Shown piece after piece: positions 38,524 through 48,978 of a stretch of DNA of 64,000 bases. The stretch spans positions 1 through 64,000 of the forward strand of contig NZ_WIAD01000030.1 in assembly GCF_009618275.1 (NCBI RefSeq), given 5' to 3'. The first letter of the stretch is position 1, and each line of letters starts with the position of its first letter. Source of the stretch: Roseimaritima sediminicola (GTDB lineage: Bacteria > Planctomycetota > Planctomycetia > Pirellulales > Pirellulaceae). The notes under the pieces are model-generated. The model saw only the letters and a list, made by a program, of their open reading frames with translations, made no database searches and was not told the origin of the DNA. A program made the translations under genes and the position numbers.

Positions 38524-39804
38524 ATGATCCTCCGCACCCTCTGTTGTCTCACTGTGGCCTTCGTTTCTTTTGCGGCCATCCCGCCGGCGGTTCTGGCCGA
38601 CGAGGCGTTGACCGGCCCCAAGGCGCTCTCGCGAGCGTTTCGTGATGCTGCCCGGCAAGCGACTCCCTCGGTCGTCACGGTGGTCGCGTACGGTCAGGTG
38701 GACGATCCCGACGAGACGCCGCGGCTGCTGGCGCCCTCGCCGGCCGAGCCGATGCCGCGCACGCGCCCCGACGGCGATGGCGAATCGCTCCGCGCCACCG
38801 GCCTGGGCTCCGGCGTGGTGCTGTCGGCCGACGGGACGGTCGTGACCAACAACCATGTGATCGCCGGGGCGGACAAGGTGATCGTGCGGCTGCAGGACGG
38901 TCGCGAGCTGACCGCCGGCGAAGTGCATGGCGACTCCGACAACGATATCGCTACGTTGCGGCTGGAGGTGGGGGACGTGGAACTGCAAGCGATCGAGCTG
39001 GGCGATAGCGACGCCCTGGAGATCGGCGATTGGGTCCTGGCCATCGGCAGCCCGTTTCGTTTGGAGGCGACCGTCAGCGCAGGGATCATCAGCGCCAAGG
39101 GGCGGACCCTGGACCGGATCCGTCGCGGCAGCCTGCTGCAGACCGATGCGGCAATCAATCCCGGCAACTCCGGCGGCGCCCTGATCGATCTGGATGGCCG
39201 CCTGGTGGGGATCAACACGGCGATCGCCACCCGCAACGGCAGCTACCAAGGCATCGGCTTTGCCATCCCCATCGCCCAGGCGCGGTGGGTCGCCGACGAA
39301 TTGCTCCATCACGGGCGGGTCCGCCGGGCCGCCTTGGGGATTCGCCTGGCGGAGCTGAACGCGTCGGTCGCCGCCCGTTTGGACTTGCCCGTCGGGCTGG
39401 GCGTGTTGGTTTATCAGGTCATCAAGGATTCGGCTGCCGAAAAAGGCGGCATCCAGCCGCTGGATGTGATCCTGGAGTTCGCCGGAACCCGGGTGCGGGA
39501 ACCGATCGAGCTGCAGAATGCCGTCGAACGCATGCCCATCGGTTCCACGCAACAGGTCAAGGTGTACCGCAAGGGCGAAGAGGTCGAACTGGAGATCGTC
39601 CTGGCGCCGCTGGATGACCCGACCCAGGTTCCCGCCGAAGAGCAGGAAGCCGAAGACGGTGGGGACGCCGAAGCGGGTGAAGAAGCCGAAGCGGGCGAAG
39701 AAGCCGAAGCGGGTGAAGAAGCCGAAGCGGGCGAAGAGGCCGAAGCGGGCGAGGACGAGGGCGCCGCGGACCAGGGTCAAGCAAGCGGCGACGGTCGTTC
39801 GTAG
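38524..39804 (+). CDS. HtrA/DegP-type trypsin-like serine protease with PDZ domain
   Basis: A periplasmic quality-control protease. Signal peptide about 1-25 (AVLADE). The catalytic triad is H111 (TNNHVIAGADK), D141 (DSDNDIATL) and S216 (NPGNSGGAL). One PDZ domain follows (about 290-370). The C-terminal tail is a repeat of (E)EAEAGE units (about 383-415), encoded by 18-bp near-repeats at 39667-39760. Only one PDZ is present. The TAG stop codon sits in an A-family repeat. It is divergent from cdd. Confidence 0.9.
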   Translation: MILRTLCCLTVAFVSFAAIPPAVLADEALTGPKALSRAFRDAARQATPSVVTVVAYGQVDDPDETPRLLAPSPAEPMPRTRPDGDGESLRATGLGSGVVLSADGTVVTNNHVIAGADKVIVRLQDGRELTAGEVHGDSDNDIATLRLEVGDVELQAIELGDSDALEIGDWVLAIGSPFRLEATVSAGIISAKGRTLDRIRRGSLLQTDAAINPGNSGGALIDLDGRLVGINTAIATRNGSYQGIGFAIPIAQARWVADELLHHGRVRRAALGIRLAELNASVAARLDLPVGLGVLVYQVIKDSAAEKGGIQPLDVILEFAGTRVREPIELQNAVERMPIGSTQQVKVYRKGEEVELEIVLAPLDDPTQVPAEEQEAEDGGDAEAGEEAEAGEEAEAGEEAEAGEEAEAGEDEGAADQGQASGDGRS

Positions 39805-39893
39805 CCGAGCTCGCCGGAGATTGGATCGAGGCGGCGAAGAGGTCCCAAGTCTGGCGACTTCAGCTACGGCCAGACCCTGAGCTCAAATGTTGG
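39801..39893. repeat. Inverted pair of A-family hairpins after the HtrA gene
   Basis: A plus copy (39801-39824) that contains the HtrA stop codon, and a minus copy (39844-39867), face each other, followed by CAGACCCTGAGCTCAAAT. It matches 26241-26332 in layout. The opposite PIN/TRAM gene stops 8 bp further on. Confidence 0.82.
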
Positions 39894-39900
39894 CCCAGCA

Positions 39901-40905
39901 CTAGTCTTCGGTCTTGGCAAAGATCATCCGGCCGGCGTTGGTTTGCAGCGTGCTGGTGACCACGACGCTCTTGTGTTTGCCGATCGCGTGGCGGCCGCCT
40001 TCGATCACGACCATCGTGCCGTCGTCCAGGTAACCGACGCCCTGGTCGGCCCCTTCGCCGGGTTTGATGACCTGCACCTGGAAGGTCTCGCCGGGCAGGT
40101 ACAGCGGTTTCAGGGCGTTGGAGATCTCGTTGAGGTTGATCACCGGGACGTTGTGCAGCTTGGCGACTTTGTTCAGGTTGAAGTCGCCCGTGACGACCTT
40201 GCCTTCGAGGTGCTTGGCCAACAGCACCAGTTTCAGGTCCACCGTCTGCCCGGTCATTTCGGGCAGTTCGCGGTCGTAGATCTGCAGGTCCACACCGTCG
40301 TTGCCGCGGAGCCGGTTCAGGACATCCAGGCCGCGACGACCGCGGGCTCGGCGGAGTTTGTCGTTGCTGTCGGCAATCGCTTGCAATTCGGTCAGGGCGA
40401 ACCGCGGGATGATCAGTTGGTTGTCAAAGATGCCCGTGTTGACCAGGTCCTCGATGCGGCCATCGATCACGACGCTGGTGTCCAGTACCAGTGGTTTAAA
40501 CCCTTTCACCTCGCGGACAAATTCCACGTAGGGAATCAGAAAGCGAAAGTCGTCTTTGGTTTGCAGCAGAAAACTGGTGCAGATATAGCACAGCACCATC
40601 GCCCCGACCAATTGCCACCAGATCGCGTCGGCGCTGCGCATCAGGGGCGCCGCGGCGATCGACAGGATATAGGTCAGCAGCAACCCGATCAGCAACCCAA
40701 AGTACACCGACGAGATCGTGCTGAGGTCTTTCTTGGCGATAAAGATGTCGCCCAACAGCACGGCGACCGAGATGCCCAGGGTGGACAGAAAAACCCCCCA
40801 AGGAACCCAGGTGTCGACCTTGTCAGCCGTCAGATTGTGGTTAATTAATTGGCTGATTCCCAGCGCACAGGCCAGAAACAAACACCGTAGAATGATCAGT
40901 GCCAT
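39901..40905 (-). CDS. PIN/TRAM domain membrane protein (YacL-like)
   Basis: A 334-residue protein with four N-terminal membrane spans (about 2-22, 33-55, 67-88, 98-115), then a PIN nuclease domain (PLVLDTSVVIDGRIEDL with D142 and D148; D-rich VVTGDFNLNKVA near 238) and a C-terminal TRAM domain (FQVQVIKPGEGADQGVGYLDDGTMVVIEGG). Bacillus YacL has this order. Probably an RNase acting at the membrane. ATG 40905 is supported by the first TM segment. Confidence 0.9.
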   Translation of the reverse strand: MALIILRCLFLACALGISQLINHNLTADKVDTWVPWGVFLSTLGISVAVLLGDIFIAKKDLSTISSVYFGLLIGLLLTYILSIAAAPLMRSADAIWWQLVGAMVLCYICTSFLLQTKDDFRFLIPYVEFVREVKGFKPLVLDTSVVIDGRIEDLVNTGIFDNQLIIPRFALTELQAIADSNDKLRRARGRRGLDVLNRLRGNDGVDLQIYDRELPEMTGQTVDLKLVLLAKHLEGKVVTGDFNLNKVAKLHNVPVINLNEISNALKPLYLPGETFQVQVIKPGEGADQGVGYLDDGTMVVIEGGRHAIGKHKSVVVTSTLQTNAGRMIFAKTED

Positions 40906-41022
40906 ATTTGCTGCAGTAAAAACAGAATCGGTAGGGCGATCCTAAACATGGTAGTCTAGACAACGCCGCTGCAGCTCCCCAGGGGGCGGGGACGGTTTTC
41001 GCTGCGGACTCTGCACCGGTTT

Positions 41023-42192
41023 CTACTGTTCGGCCGGTTCGGGCTGCTGGCGGGGCCGCAGGACGTTGCCCGACTGGACGATGTTGACGCATTCGCCCTG
41101 TTGCCGGACCGCTTCGGTCGAGAGCCGTGAGAAGACGTTGCCGGTGATCGCGACGCTCTCGCACCGCTCCAACAGGATCCCGGCGGCTTCGTTGGGGTTC
41201 TCTTCGATCCGGCTGGGCTCGTTGCCGCGCCGCTGTTGGGGCTGGCCGTCCGCATCGTCGCCGATCCAGGTGTCGCTGAAATTGTTTCCGGTCAGGGTGA
41301 TACTGCCCGAGTCGGGCCGTACGGCCACCGCGATGTTCTTGACGATCGTGAACGTATTGGCCGAAACAGCACAGCCGTGGGCGTCGCGCAAATCGATCCC
41401 GCCGGCGAAATCGTGGGCGATCACGTTGGCCGAAATCGTGATCCCATAGCAGTCGCGATCCAGCACCACGCCCCAGCCCTGGCACTCCTCGATCATGTTC
41501 CCGGCCAACACGCTGCCGTAGGTGTTTTCGATGACCACGCCATCGCCCAGATGGTCGTCCAGGTTGTTGCCGTTCATGGTCAGGTTGTAGGCGTCGATGC
41601 AGCGAAGCCCGTCCTGGTTTTCTTCGAAATGGTTGGCCGCGACGATGATGTCGTGACAGCCGTAGATATGGACGCCGGAGGCCTTGTTGTAGGTGAACAG
41701 GTTGTCACAGATTCGCGGGTCTTCGTTGCAGTAGACCAGATGCAGCCCGTCGCCGCCGTGGTAGCTGCTCGAAACGCCGTCGATCATGATTTCCTGGATG
41801 TAGCGAGCGTCGATGCCGGAGCCGCTTTGCTCGTTGCCCGTAACCCGCAGGTCGGCCAGACAGATTCGCCACAGCCGCTCCTCGCGCGGTGGGGCTTGGT
41901 CGTGGTAGTCCGCGTGCTCGATCAGGATGGCGGGTTGGCCATCGGTGTTCTTGTTCACCAGGTGGGACGCGGTGCCGGCGCCGACGATTCGCGTGTCGCC
42001 GGTATGGATCCGCAGCGGTTCGGTCAATTCGTAGGTTCCCGGTGGGATCCGCAGTTCGCCGCCGGAGGCCGGGATGGCGTCGGCCGCGGCTTGCAGGTTG
42101 GGGTAGTCGCCGGCGTCGATGATCGCGTCCTGGGCGTGGGCGGCGACCGCAAGCAGGCTGGTGAGGCTGAGGGCGCAGAGCAGGCGTTTCAT
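41023..42192 (-). CDS. Secreted right-handed beta-helix repeat protein
   Basis: A 389-residue protein with a signal peptide (MKRLLCALSLTSLLAVAAHAQ) and parallel beta-helix repeats (NLFTYNKASGVHIYGCHDIIVAANHFEENQ, then NNLDDHLGDGVVIENTYG and similar turns), a fold common to pectate lyase-like and NosD-type carbohydrate proteins. A C-terminal QQQPEPAEQ tail follows. No catalytic residues can be assigned. It is likely exported and may bind or cleave polysaccharide. Confidence 0.82.
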   Translation of the reverse strand: MKRLLCALSLTSLLAVAAHAQDAIIDAGDYPNLQAAADAIPASGGELRIPPGTYELTEPLRIHTGDTRIVGAGTASHLVNKNTDGQPAILIEHADYHDQAPPREERLWRICLADLRVTGNEQSGSGIDARYIQEIMIDGVSSSYHGGDGLHLVYCNEDPRICDNLFTYNKASGVHIYGCHDIIVAANHFEENQDGLRCIDAYNLTMNGNNLDDHLGDGVVIENTYGSVLAGNMIEECQGWGVVLDRDCYGITISANVIAHDFAGGIDLRDAHGCAVSANTFTIVKNIAVAVRPDSGSITLTGNNFSDTWIGDDADGQPQQRRGNEPSRIEENPNEAAGILLERCESVAITGNVFSRLSTEAVRQQGECVNIVQSGNVLRPRQQPEPAEQ

Positions 42193-42286
42193 GCTGGGAG
42201 GGCTCGCGGGTTTGGTGGGAGAGAAACAGGGGGAGGGGGAAACCGAGGCAGACCAACTTAGCAGCGCCGCCGCAGCGAGGCGGAAA

Positions 42287-43555
<1,269 letters not shown>

Positions 43556-43564
43556 CACGCGTTC

Positions 43565-44587
43565 CTAGATCGGCTGAAGGGCATCGTAGTACGGCTGGTA
43601 GACGCGCATCAACATGTTGATGATCATCCCCACGAACACCACGATGATGACCAACCAGATCAGCACCGAGAGGATCCCGCTGAGCGTCTTGACGGCCAGC
43701 TTGGCTTGCTGCTCGTACTCTAACGCCAGCGCCTGCAGCGATTCGGCATCGGTCCCCGACAACTCGGCGACTTCCATCTGGACCAGGAAATCATCGGGCA
43801 GCACCTCGGTCGCGCGCAGCGATTCGGTCAGGCTCTGTCCCTGCTCGATCGCGGCGGTCGCCGGCCGGATTCCGCCGCGATAGTAATCGCTGCCGGTGCT
43901 GTCCAGGGCCAGCGTCACGGCGCGAATCGCATCCAGGCCGGTGTCCAAGGTCAACGCCAGGACCCAGGTAAAGCGGGCCAGGGTGATCGTGCGAATCGCC
44001 GGCCCCAGTTTGGGAAGCATGTAGAACAGCGGGATCAGGTTGTGGCATCCCAGCACGTTCCGGCGGAGGCCCACGACCACACCCGCGAGCGCCGCAAAGC
44101 ACAGTCCGACCAGCAACAGAAAGATCAACGCCCCGCTCGGGCCTCGCAGGCCGAAACCGGTGATGTCCATCATCTCCTGGCCACCGGGTTTCAGCAGCCC
44201 CAGGATCAGGATCAGCAGGGCGATCACGAGAATGCCGGCGACCAACTGCAGCAGCGGCCAGGCGATGCTGATCCAGAACGCCCGCCGCACCGAAACGCGA
44301 TGGTCGTAGTGATCGGCCAACAGATACATCGTGCGCTCAAAACGCCCGGTGGTCTCGCCCACGCGGGTCATGCCGACCAACAGCGGCGGAAAGTAATCCC
44401 CGTACTGCTGCATCGACTTCGATAACGGGACGCCCTGTTTGACCCCGTCGATCAAAGCCTCGATGGCTTCGCGATGACGGATCGATCCGCTCTTGACCTC
44501 GGCGCCGAGCAGCATCAACAGGTCCGCTCCGGCGTTGTGCCCAGTCGCCAGTCGGCGCGTCAATCCGGCGGCGGTGCCGATGTCCAT
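43565..44587 (-). CDS. Type II secretion/pilus inner-membrane F protein
   Basis: A 340-residue PilC/GspF-type platform protein. It has the T2SSF pattern (LTRRLATGHNAGADL, then ALIDGVKQGVPLSKSM) and two halves each with a hydrophobic hairpin (about 100-165 and 300-330) and EQGQSLTESLRA near 250. It would sit in the inner membrane and interact with the pilus/secretion motor. ATG 44587 is taken because a further ATG at 44632 lies within a C-family repeat. Confidence 0.85.
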   Translation of the reverse strand: MDIGTAAGLTRRLATGHNAGADLLMLLGAEVKSGSIRHREAIEALIDGVKQGVPLSKSMQQYGDYFPPLLVGMTRVGETTGRFERTMYLLADHYDHRVSVRRAFWISIAWPLLQLVAGILVIALLILILGLLKPGGQEMMDITGFGLRGPSGALIFLLLVGLCFAALAGVVVGLRRNVLGCHNLIPLFYMLPKLGPAIRTITLARFTWVLALTLDTGLDAIRAVTLALDSTGSDYYRGGIRPATAAIEQGQSLTESLRATEVLPDDFLVQMEVAELSGTDAESLQALALEYEQQAKLAVKTLSGILSVLIWLVIIVVFVGMIINMLMRVYQPYYDALQPI

Positions 44588-44633
44588 CTGTCGTGCCACA
44601 GCAAGTCCACCCGGAAAAACGCAGGAAATCATA

Positions 44634-44693
44634 GTAGCTCGGCTGTCCCAGCCGAGTCGCATTCCACATCGTAGCTCGGCTGTCCCAGCCGAG
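44634..44693 (+). repeat. C-family hairpins, two direct copies
   Basis: Two copies of GTAGCTCGGCTGTCCCAGCC plus GAG (44634-44656 and 44671-44693), each able to pair CTCGGCTG with CAGCCGAG around a short TCC loop. Others are at 18927-18949 and 58511-58532. They fill the 44588-44759 gap between two minus-strand genes. Confidence 0.85.
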
Positions 44694-44759
44694 GCGAACT
44701 CTGCAGTATCACCCTTCGCTTCCAGCCGAGCGAAAGCCAGCCCGGGCCAGCGGCCGCTA

Positions 44760-46169
44760 TTACTCTTTTTCCGCGGCTTCCTCTGCCGGCTTCTCCTCTG
44801 CCGGCTTCTCTTCCTCCGCGGCTTTCTCCTCCTCTGTCTCTGGCTCGGGGGCCAGCCGCTGGCCTTTGACCAGGGCGGTCAATTCCTCGGTCAGGGTTTT
44901 CTCCATTTCCTCGGCGCCGCCGAAGCCGACGTGGACGACTTCCACGCGTCCGTCCTTGCCGATCAGGACGGTCTGGGGGATGGCGTTTGCGCCATAGGCC
45001 GAGGCGATCTGGCCTTCGGGGTCCAGCAACACCGGCAGGTCCAGTTCCTGTTGCTTCAAAAACTCTTGAATCCGCGCCTTCTCTTCGCCCACGTTGACGG
45101 CATAGAACACGACGCCTTGGTCAGCGAACTGGGCGGCGGTCTTGGAGATCAGCGGCAAAGCTTCGATGCAGGGTCCGCACCAGGTGGCCCAGAAATCCAG
45201 CACGACCACGTGCTTGCCGCGATGCTTTTCGAGGGCCACGTCGCTGCCGTCCAGCTGTTTGGTTTCCAGCGGCGGTGCACTCTGGCCCACCAGCGGATGC
45301 GGCCCCTCGCTTTCGTCGGCCAGCGAATCGATGAACGCGTCCAGCGAAGTAAATTTCTCCGCGTCGGCTTTGGGTTCGTAATGAAAGACCTCTTCGTCGA
45401 TTTCCGTGTTGGTTTCCCAGTTCTTGAAATCCAGCTCCATCACATAGGTGAAACCTTCGGGCAGTTGCACCTGGTTCATGCGGACCAGCATGCCGGTCAG
45501 GTCGACGGCCAGCCGCACCGGAGCCGGGCTGTCGCCGCCGCGGACCCACAGATCCCAGACCACCCCGTCACCGCGGCGAACGTGAATCCGCGTCGTGCCG
45601 GGCAGCTCCTCTCGCTCGCCATCGCTGACGCCCATTCCGGTTGCGGTGCGAAAGTAAGCCGGGTACGCGTCGACGCCGGCCAGGGACAGCGAAAGGATGT
45701 ATTCGGGAAACGGACCGAAGGGCGTCTCCAGGTCTCCGGACAGGGCTTCCAGTCGCTGTGGGGCGGGCAGCTCGATATAGGTGCCCGGGATCAGCGAGTA
45801 GAATAAATGTTCGCCGTCGGAGACCATCTGGGATTCCTGGTCGGCACCTTTCAATAGCGCCGAGACGCGGTTCGGGGTGGCGGAAACCACGCGGTACGTC
45901 CCGGTCTGCTCCTGCATCGTTTCGCCCTGGACCGCGGCGGTCAGCCGCATTTCGGCGGTCACGCGCAGGCTGTCGGCCTGGTGGATCGCCTTGAACAGCG
46001 GCGCGACGGCGGACTTGACCTCGTCGGTCATCGCGATCGCGTCCCCGCCCGGAGCCAAAACGCCAACCGGCGGGTCCGCCGCCGACAGCCGGCCGGTGGA
46101 CAGGGGCGTTACCAACAACAGGGCCAATGCCCAGTGGCAAACGGAAACGGCAGGGAAGGTGCGAAGCAC
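44760..46169 (-). CDS. Secreted TlpA/ResA-like thioredoxin with DUF2092-like N-terminal domain
   Basis: A 469-residue exported protein. The GTG at 46169 gives a signal peptide (VLRTFPAVSVCHWALALLLV) and has AGGAG eight bases upstream, so it is preferred over ATG 46217. The first half (about 45-290) resembles a lipid-chaperone-like DUF2092 domain (LRVTAEMRLTAAVQG, MVSDGEHLFYSL). The second half is a TlpA-type thioredoxin with active site WATWCGPC near 363 and the cis-Pro IPQT near 427. The C-terminal tail is Glu/Ala/Lys-rich. Confidence 0.83.
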   Translation of the reverse strand: MLRTFPAVSVCHWALALLLVTPLSTGRLSAADPPVGVLAPGGDAIAMTDEVKSAVAPLFKAIHQADSLRVTAEMRLTAAVQGETMQEQTGTYRVVSATPNRVSALLKGADQESQMVSDGEHLFYSLIPGTYIELPAPQRLEALSGDLETPFGPFPEYILSLSLAGVDAYPAYFRTATGMGVSDGEREELPGTTRIHVRRGDGVVWDLWVRGGDSPAPVRLAVDLTGMLVRMNQVQLPEGFTYVMELDFKNWETNTEIDEEVFHYEPKADAEKFTSLDAFIDSLADESEGPHPLVGQSAPPLETKQLDGSDVALEKHRGKHVVVLDFWATWCGPCIEALPLISKTAAQFADQGVVFYAVNVGEEKARIQEFLKQQELDLPVLLDPEGQIASAYGANAIPQTVLIGKDGRVEVVHVGFGGAEEMEKTLTEELTALVKGQRLAPEPETEEEKAAEEEKPAEEKPAEEAAEKE

Positions 46170-46429
46170 AGAAAGATCTCCTGGAAGGTGAGCGGGAGGC
46201 AGACAGCGTTTTATCATAGGTCGCGGGCCCGCACGGGTCGACAAGGCTGATCTTGACCGCTCGCTCGCTTCCGACCTACTCTCCCCACGCCCAATGTCAC
46301 CTCGCGCCCGATGTCGCTCGACGACCGGTGTCGCGTTCCCGGAAAGCCGACTTTTCGGGGAACATTTGAGCACAACTCAAACCCACCAATTCGTTCGCTA
46401 CGTCGTTAGCGGTAAAGGAATCGACAGTT

Positions 46430-47584
46430 ATGAGCGATGGATCGTCTTCGGTGCCGTTGTTGGATGTCGCGCGCGGAAATGACCCCCTGCGCGACGCCTT
46501 TATGGAAGCTCTCGAGCAGGTGGTCGACAGCGGCCGCTTTCTGTTCGGCCCCGATGTAGCTCACCTGGAACAAGAAGTCGCCGCCTTCTCGCAGGTCGAC
46601 AATGCCGTGGGCTGTGCCAGCGGCAGCGATGCCCTGCTGTTGGCCCTGATGGCGCTGGACATCGGGCCGGGCGACGAAGTGATCGTGCCCAGCTTTACGT
46701 TCTTCGCCTCGGTCAGCTGCATCACCCGCGTCGGCGCCACGCCCGTGTTCGTCGACATCTGTCCCGACACGTTCAATGTCGATCCCGCGGCCATCGAAGC
46801 GGCCATCACCGACAACACCAAAGCGATCATTCCGGTACATCTGTTCGGCCAGTGCGCGGCGATGGATCGGATCTGCCGCATCGCAGCCCAGCGGGATATC
46901 CCGGTCATCGAAGACGCCTGCCAATCGATCGGCGCGGCCTACCACAGCCGTCCGGCCGGCAGCTGGGGCCAAGTCGGTTGCTTCAGTTTCTATCCCACCA
47001 AGAACCTTGGCGGGATGGGCGACGGTGGGATGATGGCCGTCCGCGACGCCGGCCTGGCCGATCGCCTGCGTCTGTTTGCCGGCCACGGCATGCGACCCCG
47101 CTACTATCACCAAGTCGTGGGCATCAACAGCCGCTTGGATTCGTTCCAAGCCGCGGTGCTGCGAGTCAAGTTCCAGCGGCTGCCCGAAGCGATCGCCGGA
47201 CGTCAAGAGAACGCCGCTCGCTACGACCGGCTGTTGGCCGACGTCGCCGACGATGGCCGCATCGCCTTGCCGCAAGCCGATCCCGACGCGTACCACGTCT
47301 GGAATCAGTACAGCATCCGCGTTCGCGACGGCCAGCGTGATGAACTGCGCGCCTTCCTCGGCGAGCATGGCGTGGGCACGGAAATCTATTATCCGATTCC
47401 GGTCCACAAACAGCAGTGTTATCGCGACGAGCCGTTTGCGAGAGTATCGCTGCCCGAAACCGACGCCGCCTGTGCCGAAATCCTGAACCTGCCGATGTTC
47501 CCGGAACTGACCGAACAGGAACAGGAAACCGTGGCAGAGAAGCTCCAGCAGTTCTACGCCCAGTCCTCACGCTCGGCCGCGTAG
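46430..47584 (+). CDS. DegT/DnrJ/EryC1/StrS-family aminotransferase
   Basis: A 384-residue PLP-dependent sugar aminotransferase. The PLP lysine is K191 in FSFYPTKNLGGMGDGG and the Asp is D162 in EDACQS. The N-terminal CASGSDALLLAL phosphate loop is at 62-73. Such enzymes aminate nucleotide keto-sugars for polysaccharide or glycan synthesis. ATG 46430 has AAGGA ten bases upstream. It is divergent from the TlpA gene, and a WecG/TagA gene follows about 350 bp on. Confidence 0.92.
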   Translation: MSDGSSSVPLLDVARGNDPLRDAFMEALEQVVDSGRFLFGPDVAHLEQEVAAFSQVDNAVGCASGSDALLLALMALDIGPGDEVIVPSFTFFASVSCITRVGATPVFVDICPDTFNVDPAAIEAAITDNTKAIIPVHLFGQCAAMDRICRIAAQRDIPVIEDACQSIGAAYHSRPAGSWGQVGCFSFYPTKNLGGMGDGGMMAVRDAGLADRLRLFAGHGMRPRYYHQVVGINSRLDSFQAAVLRVKFQRLPEAIAGRQENAARYDRLLADVADDGRIALPQADPDAYHVWNQYSIRVRDGQRDELRAFLGEHGVGTEIYYPIPVHKQQCYRDEPFARVSLPETDAACAEILNLPMFPELTEQEQETVAEKLQQFYAQSSRSAA

Positions 47585-47931
47585 CCGGGGTTGGTTGCCG
47601 TAGCTGAACTCGCCTTCGTAGCTCGCGTCTTAGTCCCGAAGGGACGGCAGGATGTAGCCACGGGCGTCAGCCCGTGGTGGCGTTTCCGTACCATGGGCTT
47701 GAGTCTGCGTGCGAGGACTCGCACGCGAGTAGGCCCAAGGGGCCGGCCCTAGGTCAGCCCAGGGCAACGCCCTGGGATAGGTCTCCAGGCTCGCCTTTTG
47801 CGTTACAACATGCCATCTCGCCGCGATTCGGGAACGTCCGTTCCCGTACATAGAATCCGTTAGAGTCCAGCGAATCTCAAATCTCGCTACTCGCTACTCG
47901 CCACTCGCTACTCGCTACTCGCCACTCGCCA
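47585..47931. repeat. Repeat mosaic between the aminotransferase and glycosyltransferase genes
   Basis: Contains a half A-family copy (47600-47614), a CCACGGGC/GCCCGTGG hairpin near 47660, an E-like AGGCTCGCC block, and a (CTACTCGC)n array at about 47885-47930. No gene seen. Confidence 0.7.
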
Positions 47932-48822
47932 CTAACCACGACCCACCAACTCCCGCATCAGCGTTCGCCCTAGAAAGGCGGCGTTGCCGGCGTAGCGGGG
48001 CAGCAGTCGCCGGGGGTCGTGGGCCATGCGGTACGCCCATTCCATACCGGTTCGCTGGATCAGCCGCGGGGCGCGCCGAGCGGCTCCGGCGACGAAATCA
48101 AAGGACGCGCCCAACTGGATGCTGACCGGCACGCCCAACTGGCGGTAGTGTCGGTGGATCCAGCGTTCGCCTTTGGGTTGACCAAACGCGACCAACAAAA
48201 TGTCCGGCGCCGCGTCGCGGATCCGCTGGTGCAGCCCAGCCTCTTCCTCGCTCGACAACGCCCGGAACGGCGGCGATTCGACGCCGGCGATCTGACAGCC
48301 CGGGTACAGCTGGCTCAGCCGTTTCGCGCAGCGCTGGGCCACGCCGGGAGCGGCGCCAAGAAAAAAGATCCGCCAGCCTCGCTGGGCCGACCGCTCGGCC
48401 AGACGATAAATCATCTCACTGCCGGCGACGCGCTCGGGCAGCCGCTCGGCGTGCAGCTGCGAGCGCCACACGATCGGCTGGCCATCGGCCAGGATCAGAG
48501 CGGCATCGCGATTAATCGCAGCCATTTCTTCGGCTCCGTGCGACAGCATCACGTAGTTCAAGTTCGCGGTGATCACATACCGCGGCTGGCCGTCGCGAAT
48601 CATCGCATCGATCGCGTCGAGCGAACCGTCGAGGGTCAGCTGGGAAAACGGCAGCCCCCAAACCGGGACCGTGGCCGGCGGCCGGAAGCGGGCGGGTTGC
48701 TGGGCGGGTGCCGAGGCGCCGGTTGCGGAAGCCTCGGCCGCGCCGGACCCCGGCACCGTGGGCGACGGATCGGCCAGCGAAGAAAGCGGCGATGCGGGCG
48801 GCGTGGAGGAAGCAAACGACAT
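47932..48822 (-). CDS. WecG/TagA/CpsF-family glycosyltransferase
   Basis: A 296-residue GT26-type glycosyltransferase used for teichoic or enterobacterial-type antigens and other surface glycans. It has the ITANLNYVMLSH motif near 90, the catalytic-type Asp in LILADGQPIVWRS near 115, and the GQPKGERWIHRHYRQLG and DFVAGAARRAPRLIQRTGMEWAYRM blocks. A 45-residue Pro/Ala/Ser-rich N-terminal extension is unusual. ATG 48822 is used; a TTG at 48864 would extend it. Confidence 0.88.
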   Translation of the reverse strand: MSFASSTPPASPLSSLADPSPTVPGSGAAEASATGASAPAQQPARFRPPATVPVWGLPFSQLTLDGSLDAIDAMIRDGQPRYVITANLNYVMLSHGAEEMAAINRDAALILADGQPIVWRSQLHAERLPERVAGSEMIYRLAERSAQRGWRIFFLGAAPGVAQRCAKRLSQLYPGCQIAGVESPPFRALSSEEEAGLHQRIRDAAPDILLVAFGQPKGERWIHRHYRQLGVPVSIQLGASFDFVAGAARRAPRLIQRTGMEWAYRMAHDPRRLLPRYAGNAAFLGRTLMRELVGRG

Positions 48823-48978
48823 GGTGGGCAACTCGGTACGCAGTGTCGGTACGCAGGGGGGCAAGACGGCTCACCGCAACCCTATCTCTCCGTTAAACTT
48901 GCGGGCGGAAGGTCGACGCGGGTTCGGCCGGCAAACAGACTCGCCACGCATCGGTCGTAGCGGATAGCACGGAAAATC

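Noticed and set aside
44588-44662. Longer N-terminus for the F protein
   Set aside because: ATG 44632 and codons upstream lie in or next to a C-family repeat; the conserved fold starts at about 44587.
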